From: Campylobacter sp. RM5004
Lineage (GTDB): Bacteria; Campylobacterota; Campylobacteria; Campylobacterales; Campylobacteraceae
Reading direction: 5' to 3'
NCBI RefSeq assembly: GCF_022369455.1
Contig: NZ_CP059599.1
Location: 1,206,409 to 1,270,408 of the forward strand
DNA: 64,000 bases
Positions 8,885 to 18,380 of the stretch are shown here, one piece after another. Position 1 is the first letter of the stretch. Each line of letters begins with the position of its first letter. The position numbers and the translations under genes were made by a program. The notes under the pieces were generated by a model. It made no database searches. It saw only the letters and a list, made by a program, of their open reading frames with translations, and had not been told where the DNA came from.

Positions 8885-10208
8885 GCTCTCTTACTCCAAT
8901 AGCTTTATAAGCATCAATTCCAGCAGTAATTTTGCCTAGTCTTAAATCTATTTGCTCCATTAAGCTATTTTGTAAGGCTCTTTCGCTATCTAAGAATTCT
9001 AAAAAGCTTATTTCTCCTTCGCTAAATTTAAGCTTATTAAACTCATAAATTTCTTCTTCAAGCTTGATAATTGCGTCATAATCTTTTAGTTTTAATTCTG
9101 CGTTGTTGTATTGTAAAATCGCATCTTCAATTTCTTTTAATGCTGTTTTTACAACCTTTTCATAAGTTAAAACTGCATTATCTTGAGATAAATTAGCTCT
9201 AATTACTTGCTCATCTGTTTCGCCTAAATTAAATAAAGGCTGTAAAAGATTTGCACTGATTGTGCCTATTGGATCTGAAAATACCTTATGAGTATCTCCA
9301 CTTGTGCTAATTCCTGCTCCTATTGTAAATGTAGGAAAGAAATTATCCCAAGCAATTTTTGCATTATTATGAGCTATTTTTACATTCAAAATTGCTTTTG
9401 CAATATCAGGGCGATTTGTCATCACTGAGCTAGGAACTGATTTTGGCATAACAAAATCATCTAATAAATCATTTGCGTATTTGATTTCTTCTTTTTGTTG
9501 ATTTAGACCATAAACTAAAATATTTAAAGAGCTTTCATATAAATCACGCTCAAGCTTCAAGCTTCTTAATTTTGTTTGATTTAAGCTAGCTTGCTCTTTT
9601 GTTTGTAAAAGAACTGATTTTGTAATAAAACCTAATTTATATTGCTCTTCTTTTAGTTTTAAAGTCTTTTCATAGCTTTTTACAAAGTCTTCTAAAATCT
9701 CAATTTTTTTATTTGTTGCAACTATTTTATAATAAAGATTAGCAATGCTAAAACCTATTGTTTGATAAGTGCTTTCTACATCAATTTCGCTTATATTTGC
9801 ACTAAATAAAGCATTTTCTTTTGCTTTACCAAGCTTATTTAATAAATCAATTTCATAAGATAAATTAAGCCCTAAAGTATGCCCGTAAATAGGTTTTGAA
9901 TTATTAGCAATTCTTTCATTTGCATTTAAGCTTAAATTAACACTAGGCTCTCTTTTAATTCCTGCACTAACAAGGTTTGATTCAGCGATTAAAAGATTAT
10001 TTAAAGCCATTTTAACATCTTCGTTATTTTCCATTGCTATTTCTATCAAGCGATTTAAATTATCATCTTTTCCTAAAGCTCTCCAATTTTTTATCTCAAA
10101 TTTTGTTTGAGTGTCTAAATTATTTGGAGTTTTTAACTCATAATTATTTACACTAGAGCAAGATATTAAAAATAAAGCAGCAAAGCTGCTTAAGATAATT
10201 TTATTCAT
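8868..10208 (-). CDS. cmeC: outer-membrane efflux channel lipoprotein CmeC
   Basis: CmeC is the TolC/NodT-type outer-membrane channel of the CmeABC multidrug pump. The 446-aa protein has a lipoprotein signal with lipobox LISC (Cys17) and two outer-membrane-factor repeats rich in long helices. It overlaps cmeB by 8 bp and ribD by 17 bp. CmeC exports bile salts and antibiotics together with CmeA and CmeB. Confidence 0.93.
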   Translation of the reverse strand: MNKIILSSFAALFLISCSSVNNYELKTPNNLDTQTKFEIKNWRALGKDDNLNRLIEIAMENNEDVKMALNNLLIAESNLVSAGIKREPSVNLSLNANERIANNSKPIYGHTLGLNLSYEIDLLNKLGKAKENALFSANISEIDVESTYQTIGFSIANLYYKIVATNKKIEILEDFVKSYEKTLKLKEEQYKLGFITKSVLLQTKEQASLNQTKLRSLKLERDLYESSLNILVYGLNQQKEEIKYANDLLDDFVMPKSVPSSVMTNRPDIAKAILNVKIAHNNAKIAWDNFFPTFTIGAGISTSGDTHKVFSDPIGTISANLLQPLFNLGETDEQVIRANLSQDNAVLTYEKVVKTALKEIEDAILQYNNAELKLKDYDAIIKLEEEIYEFNKLKFSEGEISFLEFLDSERALQNSLMEQIDLRLGKITAGIDAYKAIGVRELEFRK

Positions 10209-13200
10209 TTGTTTTTCCTTTTTTTCTCTTCAAGAAATCATTAAAACTTTCAAGCATATAGAAGAATAACGGAACAAATAAAATAGATACACTTGAAGCT
10301 ACAATAATTCCACCAACAAGCCCAGTGCTTAGTGCGTGTCTTGCAGCACTTCCTGAGCCTTCACTAAATACTAAAGGCAATATTCCTATACCAAATGCTA
10401 AAGAAGTCATAATAATAGGTCTAAATCTAAGTTTAGCTGCTTTAATAGCTGCATCTTTTGTATTTAAACCATGCTTATATTTTTCTTCCATAGCAAACTC
10501 AACTATTAATATAGCATTTTTTGCACTAAGACCTATTAATAATAATAGACCTATTTGAAAATATATATCGTTATCTATGCCCCTTAAATAAGTTGCAGCA
10601 AGTGAACCAAATACAGCAAAAGGAACTGCAGTAATTACTGCTAAAGGCATTAGCCATCTTTCATATTGAGCTGCAAGAATTAAGAATACAAACACCATTC
10701 CTAAAGCAAAAGCAGTTGAACCTGAACCACTAGAATTTACTTCTTCATAAGAACTTCCTGCCCAAGCATAAGAATATTCATCTTTATTCATAGTCTTATT
10801 AAATACATCAACAATTGCTGCGATTGCATCACCACTCGTATAGCCTGCAGCTGGACTTGCTGTAACTTTTACAGCAGGGAAGAGATTAAATCTAGTTACT
10901 GAAAATGGTGCAACACTAGGCTTAATATCAACTACACTTGCTAAAGAAATACTATTTCCTTCATTATTTTTTACATAAATATTTTCAAGGCTTGATTTTT
11001 TATTTCTAAAATCTTCATCACCTCTTACATTAACTTGGAAGTTCTTACCTAAAGCTGTAAAATCATTAACATAAACAGAGCCAAAAATTAGATTTAAGTT
11101 AGTATATATATCACTTAAACTAAGGCCTAAAATTTTAGCTTTTTTCTCATCAACGCTTACTTTTAACTCAGGATAATCAGTGCTTAGAGTTGTTCTTGCT
11201 TGTGTTAATTCAGGTCTTTTTGAAGCTTCTGCAAGTAAAACATCTATATCCTTTTTAATTTCTTCATAGCTTTTACCTGATTTATTTTGCACATACATTT
11301 CAAATCCACCAGTAAGTGATAAACCCATAATCGGTGGTGGGTTTAAGAAAAACGCAAATCCATCAGGGTCAAGCCACATATTTTTCATCCAAGTATTTGC
11401 TAAGTTTTGACTATCTCCATTAATACCTAAGTCTTTTCTATCTTTAAAATCTTTTAAAGTAATAAATGAAATTCCTGCACTTGTAGATAATGCAGAGCTT
11501 TCAACATCAAAACCATTAAGAGAAATCATACTTTCTACCGCAGGATTTTCCTTAACCATATTGTAAATTTTATTATTGAAATTAATTGTTTTTTCTAACG
11601 AACTTGCTGATTTTAATTGTGATAAAACTAAAATAGCACCCTTATCTTCACTAGGAACAAGCGAACTTGGAATAATCTTAAGTAGTGCAAAAATCCCATA
11701 AAAGAATATCGCTACAACTATTAAGCTAGGAATTACATGGCGTAAAACTTTTGCCACTGCTGCTCCAAATAGCCCAGTACTCCAGTCAAAAAAGTCATTA
11801 AATTTTTTAATTAAATAAAACGGCTTATCTTCATGATCTTTTAGTAATAATCCACATAAAGCAGGAGTTAAAGTTAATGCAACAAAACCTGAAATACAAA
11901 CTGAAATTACAAGAGTAATTGCAAATTGTCTTTGGATTTGTCCAACGAAACCATCTAAAAATGAAACAGGAATGAATACAGCACTTAAAACCAAAACAAT
12001 AGAAATAACAGGTCCAGTTACCTCATCCATTGCTATTTTTGTAGCTTCTCTTACATCTTTAGTAATTCCACTTCTAAACACACGCTCAACGTTTTCAACA
12101 ACAACAATAGCGTCATCAACAACAATTCCTATGGCAAGAACTAACGCAAAAAGCGTAATTAGATTTATTGTAAAACCAAAAAGATATAAAAACGCAAAAG
12201 TTCCAAGTAATGAAACAGGAACTGCAATTAGTGGAATAATAGTTGCACGAAGGTTTTTTAAGAACATATACATAACTATTAAAACAAGTAAAATTGCTTC
12301 AACGAAGGTTTGAACAACTTCATTAATACTATCCTTAACAAACTCGGTTGTATCATAAGGCATATCATAAGCAATACCACTAGGAAAGAATGCACTTAGT
12401 TCTTTTAATTTATCATTTACTGCTTGTGCTACTGCAATTGCGTTTGCACCTGATTTTAGATTAATCATTAATGGAACCATTTTTTTACCATTATTAAGAC
12501 CGGTAAAGCCGTAGTTTTTAGAACCAATTTCTACTCTAGCTATATCTTTTAAATATAAAATATTTCCATTAGGAAGTGCTTTGATTATGATATTTTCAAA
12601 ATCACTAACTTTGCTTAATTTTCCTTTCGCACTCATTGAATACACAAATGGGCTTACTTCTTTTAAAGGTAAATCACCCATACTTCCTGTTGGATATTGT
12701 GAATTTTGCTCTCTTATAGCAGCACTTACTGCTGCAGGTGTTAAGTCATATTTATTTAATTTACGAGAGTCTAACCATATTCTCATTGAATAATCTTTAG
12801 AACCAACTACGCTAACATCGCCAACACCATCAATTCTACTTAATTCATCAGCAATATTTAATGTAGCATAATTGCTAAGATAAATCTCATCACGACTCTC
12901 ATCAGGAGAATAAATACTAACAACTGCTAAAATACTAGAGCTTGATTCGCTAACATTAACGCCTAATTTTTTAACTTCTTCTGGCATTTTTGCTGATACA
13001 CTTTGAACTCTATTATTTACATCAATTAACGCTTGCGAAGGGTCTGTTCCTACTTTAAAATATACGTTCATTAGCATCAAACCACTTGAGCTTGAACTTG
13101 AAGTTATATATATCATATCTTCAACGCCATTTATTGCATCTTCAAGTATACTTGCTACATTTTGAGATAAGGTAGCTGCATCAACACCTGAATAGCTTGC

Positions 13201-13341
13201 GCTTACTTTAATTGTAGGAGAAGTAACATTAGGATATTCTTCAATAGGCAAGCCTTTCATTCCTAAAATACCGGCAATAGTTATAATAATTGAGACAACT
13301 ATCGCAAAAACAGGTCTATAAATAAAAAATTTAGAAAACAT
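10201..13341 (-). CDS. cmeB: RND multidrug efflux transporter CmeB
   Basis: This is a proton-driven inner-membrane pump of the HAE1-RND family, 1046 aa, the usual size. Twelve membrane helices and two large periplasmic loops fit the AcrB fold. Proton-relay residues are visible in helix 4 (GIVVDDAIVVVENVERV) and helix 10 (GLSAKNAILIVEFA). It starts 2 bp after cmeA and overlaps cmeC by 8 bp, so one transcript is expected, repressed by the CmeR-type site at 14506-14521. Confidence 0.97.
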   Translation of the reverse strand: MFSKFFIYRPVFAIVVSIIITIAGILGMKGLPIEEYPNVTSPTIKVSASYSGVDAATLSQNVASILEDAINGVEDMIYITSSSSSSGLMLMNVYFKVGTDPSQALIDVNNRVQSVSAKMPEEVKKLGVNVSESSSSILAVVSIYSPDESRDEIYLSNYATLNIADELSRIDGVGDVSVVGSKDYSMRIWLDSRKLNKYDLTPAAVSAAIREQNSQYPTGSMGDLPLKEVSPFVYSMSAKGKLSKVSDFENIIIKALPNGNILYLKDIARVEIGSKNYGFTGLNNGKKMVPLMINLKSGANAIAVAQAVNDKLKELSAFFPSGIAYDMPYDTTEFVKDSINEVVQTFVEAILLVLIVMYMFLKNLRATIIPLIAVPVSLLGTFAFLYLFGFTINLITLFALVLAIGIVVDDAIVVVENVERVFRSGITKDVREATKIAMDEVTGPVISIVLVLSAVFIPVSFLDGFVGQIQRQFAITLVISVCISGFVALTLTPALCGLLLKDHEDKPFYLIKKFNDFFDWSTGLFGAAVAKVLRHVIPSLIVVAIFFYGIFALLKIIPSSLVPSEDKGAILVLSQLKSASSLEKTINFNNKIYNMVKENPAVESMISLNGFDVESSALSTSAGISFITLKDFKDRKDLGINGDSQNLANTWMKNMWLDPDGFAFFLNPPPIMGLSLTGGFEMYVQNKSGKSYEEIKKDIDVLLAEASKRPELTQARTTLSTDYPELKVSVDEKKAKILGLSLSDIYTNLNLIFGSVYVNDFTALGKNFQVNVRGDEDFRNKKSSLENIYVKNNEGNSISLASVVDIKPSVAPFSVTRFNLFPAVKVTASPAAGYTSGDAIAAIVDVFNKTMNKDEYSYAWAGSSYEEVNSSGSGSTAFALGMVFVFLILAAQYERWLMPLAVITAVPFAVFGSLAATYLRGIDNDIYFQIGLLLLIGLSAKNAILIVEFAMEEKYKHGLNTKDAAIKAAKLRFRPIIMTSLAFGIGILPLVFSEGSGSAARHALSTGLVGGIIVASSVSILFVPLFFYMLESFNDFLKRKKGKTNE

Positions 13342-13343
13342 TT

Positions 13344-14480
13344 TTATTCCTTAGTTGGCTCTTTTGAAGCTTGTTTTTGCATCATTGCACCAAATTCTGC
13401 TTTTGTAGCAACTTTTGCACCTGGATAAATCTTCTTATAGTTATTTAAAATAAGTTCATCATCAACTTTTAAACTACTATTGCTAGCATCAATTACTGCT
13501 ATTTTTTCATCATCAAAAATAGTTTTAACATGAATTTGTTTTGCAGTATTTTTATCTTTTATAAATACATAATAACCATCTATATCTTGTAATAAATTTT
13601 CTTTACTAATTACTAAAGAATTTGCTTGAGTAATTTCGCTAAGCTTTAAGCTTACGAAAGTTCCTGCACTTAATTCCTGATTTAAATTCTTAAATACCGC
13701 ATAAGCTTTTGTGCTTGCTAATTCATTATAATTTGATACAAACTCAACTTCGCCTTCATAAGTTTTACCATTTAAAATAAAACTTGCTTTAGCTTTTTTT
13801 AAATCGTTATTATTTCTTTTGATTTGTTCCATATTTGTATCTGATATAAAAAATGTTGCTTTTAAATTATCTTGATCTACTATTTGAACTAGCTTTGTAT
13901 TATTTGCTACTGCATAACTTCCTATATCAATCAATGATGCTTGTAAATATCCATCAAAAGGAGCTTTTACGCTTGTATAATCATAATTTAATTTAGCTAG
14001 TTTATAAGATGCGTTTGCTTTATTTAAACTTGCTTTTGCACTCTTATATGCTGCTTCTTTTGCATCAAATTCCTTTTTAGATACTGCTTTTTTATTGTAT
14101 AAATCCTTGGTTCTATTAAAATCAGCACTTGCATTCTCATAGTTTGCACGAGCAACGCTAATATCAGCTAAAGCTAAATCTAAATTTGCTTTATATTGCT
14201 CATCATCAATTTTATATAAAACAGTTCCTTTTTTTACAAAATCACCATCTTTAAAAAGTATTTCTTTAATCTCGCCAGAAACTTTAGGCAAAACAACTAC
14301 ATCTTTACTTGCTTCAAGTTTTGCTGCGTATTCGTAGTAAATACTAGCATCCTCTAAACCTATCTTTTTTACATCAACTATTGATGGTGGCATTTCTTGC
14401 TTTTTTTGTTCTTTGTTTTCACCACAAGCTGCGAAAAATAACATACTTGCAACAAGACTTAATTTAATAATTTTCTTCAT
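13344..14480 (-). CDS. cmeA: RND periplasmic adaptor lipoprotein CmeA
   Basis: This membrane-fusion protein joins CmeB to CmeC. Its 378 aa include a lipoprotein signal (FFAAC, Cys19), a lipoyl half-motif (LPKVSGEIKEILFKDGDFV), an alpha-hairpin (about residues 95-165) and the second lipoyl half (VKAPFDGYLQASLIDIGSYV-like segment). It is the first gene of the efflux operon. The 56-bp gap to cmeR holds a perfect palindrome matching the CmeR operator. Confidence 0.96.
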   Translation of the reverse strand: MKKIIKLSLVASMLFFAACGENKEQKKQEMPPSIVDVKKIGLEDASIYYEYAAKLEASKDVVVLPKVSGEIKEILFKDGDFVKKGTVLYKIDDEQYKANLDLALADISVARANYENASADFNRTKDLYNKKAVSKKEFDAKEAAYKSAKASLNKANASYKLAKLNYDYTSVKAPFDGYLQASLIDIGSYAVANNTKLVQIVDQDNLKATFFISDTNMEQIKRNNNDLKKAKASFILNGKTYEGEVEFVSNYNELASTKAYAVFKNLNQELSAGTFVSLKLSEITQANSLVISKENLLQDIDGYYVFIKDKNTAKQIHVKTIFDDEKIAVIDASNSSLKVDDELILNNYKKIYPGAKVATKAEFGAMMQKQASKEPTKE

Positions 14481-14505
14481 AAAATTTCCTTGTTATGATT
14501 TAAAA

Positions 14506-14521
14506 TGTAATTATAATTACA
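14506..14521. promoter_or_regulatory. CmeR-type operator palindrome
   Basis: TGTAATTATAATTACA is a perfect 16-bp inverted repeat (18 bp if flanking A/T is included, 14505-14522), located 25-40 bp before the cmeA start. The published C. jejuni CmeR site, as I recall it, has the same TGTAAT/ATTACA arms. This strongly suggests that CmeR represses cmeABC here. Confidence 0.85.
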
Positions 14522-14536
14522 TTAAAGTAAATGAAA

Positions 14537-15130
14537 TTACCTAATAGCTCGTAAAAATAATATATTTACATTTTTTACATGCTCACTTAATTCAGCTTTT
14601 GAAAATGTTTCTTTTGAGTTAAAAATCAAATCAAATATTTTATTGCTTCTAATCATAGAACAATACAAATTCGCTAAATCATAAGCACTAATTTCTTCTA
14701 AAACCTTTTTATCTATTTTTTGCTCAAATACCATGCACAAAAATCTAACAATCACATCTTTATCAGCCTTTGCACATTCTCTTTTCACAATTACATCTTT
14801 ATAGGTTCTCTCAAGCACAAGCCTTAAAAACTTAGCATTATCCTCGCCTACGAAAAAATTGCAATACTCATTACCAAAAACTTCTAAAAATTCAGGTAAA
14901 TCTAAATGTATTTTTGAAGCAATTATATCCTTTAGATTATCAAGCCTTGTGTCTGCTCTAAATTTTAAAGCTTTTAAAAATAGATTGTTTTTATTTTCAA
15001 ATTTTTTATAAATTGTAGCAAGTGAGCCGCCAGTAATTTTAACTATATCGTTTAAACTTGTATTTTCGTAGCCCTTCTCTAAAAATAGTTCAAGGGCTAC
15101 TTTTAAGATTACTTCTTCTTTTCCTTCCAT
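14537..15130 (-). CDS. cmeR: TetR-family repressor CmeR
   Basis: The 197-aa protein has an N-terminal TetR helix-turn-helix (TSLNDIVKITGGSLATIYKK, about residues 24-43) and an all-helical ligand-binding C-terminus. It sits directly upstream of cmeABC in the same direction, as in C. jejuni, where CmeR represses the pump and bile salts relieve repression. It overlaps ccoG by 22 bp, so its transcription probably comes from the ccoG promoter. An RBS (AAGGAG) precedes the ATG. Confidence 0.92.
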   Translation of the reverse strand: MEGKEEVILKVALELFLEKGYENTSLNDIVKITGGSLATIYKKFENKNNLFLKALKFRADTRLDNLKDIIASKIHLDLPEFLEVFGNEYCNFFVGEDNAKFLRLVLERTYKDVIVKRECAKADKDVIVRFLCMVFEQKIDKKVLEEISAYDLANLYCSMIRSNKIFDLIFNSKETFSKAELSEHVKNVNILFLRAIR

Positions 15131-16446
15131 TTTTTCTCCTTAGGATAAATAAATATTGTATCTTGTATAGTAAATACTTTTTCATCATCTAAGGCATAAG
15201 CTTTTAGCTTGATATGTTTGTGGTGTTTTTTAACTTTTTTATTTTCGCTACTTAAAACAACTATTTGTTTTACTTTCTCACCAGCTTTAACTCTAAAATC
15301 TTTCTTTGGTTTTATTACTTTTATATCATCATCAAGTGATTGGATATAAAATCTATGGTCTTTATCACTAGTATTATGAAATAAAACTAAATAAGCATTA
15401 TTTACAATTTTTCCATCATCTTCTAAACTATAAAGCTCTGTTGTTCTATTTATATTTAAAAGCATTGTTTCTTTATGTTCTGCTTTATATACTAAACCAA
15501 TAAACATAGCGATTAACACTACAACATAAATAATAGTTCTAGGTCTTAAGAAATTATATTTTTCTTTAGTCTTAATCTCTTTTGTGCTAGACCATGATAT
15601 TAATGAAGGGCGATTAAATCTAGCTTGAACGCTAGAACATGCATCAGCACACTCAAGACAATTAATACAATCAAGTTGCATTCCTTTTCTAATATCAATA
15701 TGAGTTGGGCATACTTTAACACAAGCTTCACAACCTATACACTCTCCACCCACAGGTTTTTTGCTAACTTTTAAGCCATCTTTATAGATTATTCCACCAC
15801 GACTTTCATCATATATAACGCTTTTTGTATCATTGTCAAACATTACACTTTGAATTCTTGCATAAGGGCAAATATAAGCACAAAAATTCTCTTTAATATA
15901 AGTAATATCAAAAGTAATAAATAAAGATAAAAAGAATAAAATTCCGATTAATATTAAGTGTTCGCTTGGCTCTTTTATATAAGCAAAGAAATCTTCAGGT
16001 GGTATAAAATACCATAAGAAGTTACTAGCTGCAATTATACTAATAGGATAAAACAATGCAACACTAAAAATCTTAGCAAATATTTTATCCCTTGCATTAT
16101 TTTGCTTATTTTTTCTTCCACCATAGAGTTTAAATATTTTTGTTTGTATTAAATCTCTAAAAATTACTCTAAATATTGTTTGAGGACAGCTCCAAGCACA
16201 CCAAACTCTACCTAAAAGATTTGTAATAAAAAATATAAAAACAAACATCATAATAAGTAAAAAAGGCATTAAATAAAGTTCATTTGTATTAAAAGATACA
16301 AAGAACAAATTAAGCATTTTCTTATCAAAACTTAATAAAAAAAGGTGATTACCATTAATCCTTATAAAAGGAGTAATGAAGATAATACAGGTTAAAATAG
16401 CATAAAAAACTACGCGTTTTTTAAAATAATTAGTAATTCTTAGCAT
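15109..16446 (-). CDS. ccoG: cytochrome c oxidase accessory protein CcoG (RdxA/FixG)
   Basis: This membrane-bound iron-sulfur protein supports assembly and copper delivery for cbb3-type oxidase. The 445 aa include about five membrane helices, the polyferredoxin-like CAWSCPQT and CAYICPYARIQ segments, and two 4Fe-4S motifs (CIGCEACVKVCP and CINCLECADAC). A C-terminal periplasmic Ig-like domain follows a helix near residue 300. It is divergent from rpsU across a 150-bp gap and overlaps cmeR. Confidence 0.95.
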   Translation of the reverse strand: MLRITNYFKKRVVFYAILTCIIFITPFIRINGNHLFLLSFDKKMLNLFFVSFNTNELYLMPFLLIMMFVFIFFITNLLGRVWCAWSCPQTIFRVIFRDLIQTKIFKLYGGRKNKQNNARDKIFAKIFSVALFYPISIIAASNFLWYFIPPEDFFAYIKEPSEHLILIGILFFLSLFITFDITYIKENFCAYICPYARIQSVMFDNDTKSVIYDESRGGIIYKDGLKVSKKPVGGECIGCEACVKVCPTHIDIRKGMQLDCINCLECADACSSVQARFNRPSLISWSSTKEIKTKEKYNFLRPRTIIYVVVLIAMFIGLVYKAEHKETMLLNINRTTELYSLEDDGKIVNNAYLVLFHNTSDKDHRFYIQSLDDDIKVIKPKKDFRVKAGEKVKQIVVLSSENKKVKKHHKHIKLKAYALDDEKVFTIQDTIFIYPKEKKWKEKKK

Positions 16447-16463
16447 AATCTCTCCTTAAATTT

Positions 16464-16493
16464 AACTTAATTTGTAAGTTTAAGATAATTCTA
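16464..16493 (-). promoter_or_regulatory. putative ccoG promoter and adjacent inverted repeat
   Basis: On the minus strand TAGAAT (16488-16493) is a possible -10 box. Between it and the ccoG RBS lies AACTTA-N5-TAAGTT (16464-16480), a small inverted repeat that could be an operator. Both are sequence-only suggestions. Confidence 0.3.
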
Positions 16494-16550
16494 GTCTTTT
16501 AAAGTTAAGAATATTAAATTAAAAATAATTTTGTTTATTTACAATTTTTT

Positions 16551-16556
16551 TATAAA
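16551..16556 (+). promoter_or_regulatory. putative -10 box of rpsU
   Basis: TATAAA lies 41 bp before the rpsU GTG and follows a T-rich stretch, as is common at sigma-70 promoters of Campylobacter. Confidence 0.4.
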
Positions 16557-16596
16557 TTAGCATTTTTTAATTTTACAACGAAAGGAAGTGATTGCC

Positions 16597-16809
16597 GTGC
16601 CAGGGATTAAAGTTCATAATAACGAATCTTTTGACGAGGCTTATCGCAGATTTAAAAAGCAAACTGATCGTAACCTAATCGTAACAGAAGTTAGAGCAAG
16701 ACGCTTTTTTGAACCTATGACTGAAATTCGCAAAAAGCAAAAAATTTCAGCTAGAAAGAAAATGCTAAAACGCCTATATATGTTAAGACACTACGAAGCA
16801 AAGCTTTAA
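16597..16809 (+). CDS. rpsU: 30S ribosomal protein S21
   Basis: S21 is a 70-aa basic small-subunit protein. The sequence after the start ([18 protein letters not shown] and [16 protein letters not shown]) matches the family. A longer reading frame begins at a GTG at 16588, but that GTG overlaps the AGGAAG ribosome-binding site. The GTG at 16597 gives the conserved N-terminus PGIKV and correct spacing. A strong intrinsic terminator follows immediately. Confidence 0.95.
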   Translation: MPGIKVHNNESFDEAYRRFKKQTDRNLIVTEVRARRFFEPMTEIRKKQKISARKKMLKRLYMLRHYEAKL

Positions 16810-16810
16810 T

Positions 16811-16832
16811 AAAAAGGGGTTCGCCCCTTTTT
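16811..16832 (+). terminator. rpsU intrinsic terminator
   Basis: The stem AAAAAGGGG/CCCCTTTTT with a TTCG tetraloop sits 1 bp past the rpsU stop. It is a classic rho-independent terminator, working in both directions. Confidence 0.9.
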
Positions 16833-16843
16833 AAAGGTTAGTA

Positions 16844-17260
16844 ATGAAACTTTTAGTAAAAGACGCTGCAAAATATCTAAATATAAGCAAAGAAGCCATT
16901 TATAATAGAATTAGAAGAGGCTCATTAAAATCAATCAAAGAAGATAACAAAACTTATGTAATAATAGAACAAGAACAAAATAGCCTAGCTATTAAAGATG
17001 AGTTGTTAGAGCAAATTAGAATTTTAAAAATTAGCAACGAAGAATTAAGAAAAGAAAACGAAGAATTAAAAAATAAAGTTAATCTACCAGTAATTATAAA
17101 AGCAAAATGGATTTTAATAGATGAATATTTATTAAAATTTAAGAAAAAAAAGCGTGAAAAAATCAAAAAATATTTAATATCAAGACTTTTTAAGAGTAAA
17201 AGAATAAAACTAGAAAATAATCAAGTTTTCATAAGAAACAAAAAACTATCAAAGATTTAG
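16844..17260 (+). CDS. DNA-binding helix-turn-helix/coiled-coil protein
   Basis: The first ~45 residues form an excisionase/MerR-like winged helix (LLVKDAAKYLNISKEAIYNR then RIRRGSLKSI). A coiled coil (about 48-78) and a very basic tail rich in Lys and Arg follow. It is probably a sequence-reading nucleoid or regulatory protein; no regulon can be inferred. It begins 12 bp after the rpsU terminator and is 8 bp upstream of the lipoprotein gene, so these two are likely co-transcribed. Confidence 0.6.
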   Translation: MKLLVKDAAKYLNISKEAIYNRIRRGSLKSIKEDNKTYVIIEQEQNSLAIKDELLEQIRILKISNEELRKENEELKNKVNLPVIIKAKWILIDEYLLKFKKKKREKIKKYLISRLFKSKRIKLENNQVFIRNKKLSKI

Positions 17261-17268
17261 GAGGATAT

Positions 17269-17838
17269 ATGTTTAAGAATTTAAGTAATCTAAGCTATAA
17301 AGCAACCTTTGCAGCAATTAGTGCTGGTGCATTACTTAGTGCTTGTGGCGGTGAAGAGCAAAGTCAAAACAAGGCTCAAGGTTCGTTTTTAATCATAGAA
17401 GAATATGCGCCTAAACAATATAGAATTAAAGATGAATTCCCAAGCGATGAAACAAGAGTTGTTTTAAAAGAGCTTAATGGAAATGAAAGAGTTTTAACTA
17501 AGGCTGAAATGGATGAGCTAATAAAAGCTGAAAATGCTAAAATTGAAGCCGGACAAAGCTCACTAACAAATGAAAGTATAAGTTCAAATCATTCATTAGG
17601 AGAAGTTTTACTTAGCTCTGTTGCAGGTGCAATCATAGGCTCTTGGATAGGAAATAAATTATTTGGCAATTCGCATTTTAATGCAAACAAAGCTACTCAT
17701 TATCAAAACCCAAGTGCTTATCAAAGAAGCGTAAATAGCTTTAAAAGCACAACAGCAACTAGTGCTAATAAAAGTAGTGGATTTTTCAAAAACAGCGGAA
17801 GTAGTAGCTCTACTAAAAGTAGTGGCTTTGGCTCTTAA
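17269..17838 (+). CDS. UPF0323 family lipoprotein
   Basis: The 189-aa protein has a lipoprotein signal (ALLSAC, Cys26), a mid-protein Gly-rich hydrophobic stretch (VAGAIIGSWIGNKLFG, about residues 124-139) and a Ser/Gly/Thr-rich low-complexity tail. It matches UPF0323, represented in C. jejuni by the lipoprotein two genes from rpsU (Cj0371 as I recall). In C. jejuni that gene has been linked to virulence and chemotaxis, but a biochemical role is not known. A good RBS (AGGAG) precedes it, and its stop overlaps the ogt start by 1 bp. Confidence 0.85.
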   Translation: MFKNLSNLSYKATFAAISAGALLSACGGEEQSQNKAQGSFLIIEEYAPKQYRIKDEFPSDETRVVLKELNGNERVLTKAEMDELIKAENAKIEAGQSSLTNESISSNHSLGEVLLSSVAGAIIGSWIGNKLFGNSHFNANKATHYQNPSAYQRSVNSFKSTTATSANKSSGFFKNSGSSSSTKSSGFGS

Positions 17839-18311
17839 TGTATATTCAAACACTAAAATTAAAAGATTTTGTAATATTGATAAAAGCTAATGATGAATGC
17901 TTGATATCTATTGATATTACAAATCTAAAAAGCCTAAAAGATAAACCAAATCATATTACTAAGCTAGCAAAAGATGAATTGCAAAATTATTTTAATGGTA
18001 AAAAATATGATTTTTCAAATATCAAGCTAGATTTAAGTAAATTCTCAGCATTTAGTCAAAATGTATTAAATGAATTAAAAAACATACCTTATGCAACAAC
18101 AATAAGCTATAAAGAATTAGCCTTTAGAATAGATTCTAAAGCTTATAGAGCAGTTGGAACTGCCTTATCAAAAAATCCTTATTTAATCATTCTACCTTGC
18201 CATAGAGTAATTCGCTCTGATGCTAGCTTAGGAAGATTTACTTGCGAAGTCTCAAATATGAAAGAATTTTTAAATAAGCACGAACAAAAATATAAAAGCA
18301 CAAATATTTAA
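17838..18311 (+). CDS. ogt: methylated-DNA--protein-cysteine methyltransferase
   Basis: This suicide enzyme removes O6-alkyl groups from guanine. The 157-aa protein has the active-site motif LPCHRVI (acceptor Cys121), the upstream IPYATTISYKELA helix-turn-helix and the arginine finger region (SKAYRAVGTAL). The N-terminal domain is short and unusual in sequence. It is translationally coupled to the lipoprotein gene (TAATG). Confidence 0.93.
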   Translation: MYIQTLKLKDFVILIKANDECLISIDITNLKSLKDKPNHITKLAKDELQNYFNGKKYDFSNIKLDLSKFSAFSQNVLNELKNIPYATTISYKELAFRIDSKAYRAVGTALSKNPYLIILPCHRVIRSDASLGRFTCEVSNMKEFLNKHEQKYKSTNI

Positions 18312-18323
18312 GCAAAAACACAA

Positions 18324-18367
18324 GAATTTAAAATAGGAATTAAAAGTCTAATTCCGAATTCAAATTC
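18324..18367. repeat. dispersed inverted repeat (variant)
   Basis: GAATTTAAAATAGGAATT (18324-18341) and AATTCCGAATTCAAATTC (18350-18367) form an imperfect palindrome between the convergent genes ogt and the DUF59 gene, where a two-way terminator would be expected. Confidence 0.7.
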
Positions 18368-18380
18368 TTTGTAATTTATA

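Noticed and set aside
16588-16596. 73-aa start of rpsU
   Set aside because: The upstream GTG lies within the ribosome-binding site, and the conserved family N-terminus begins at 16597.
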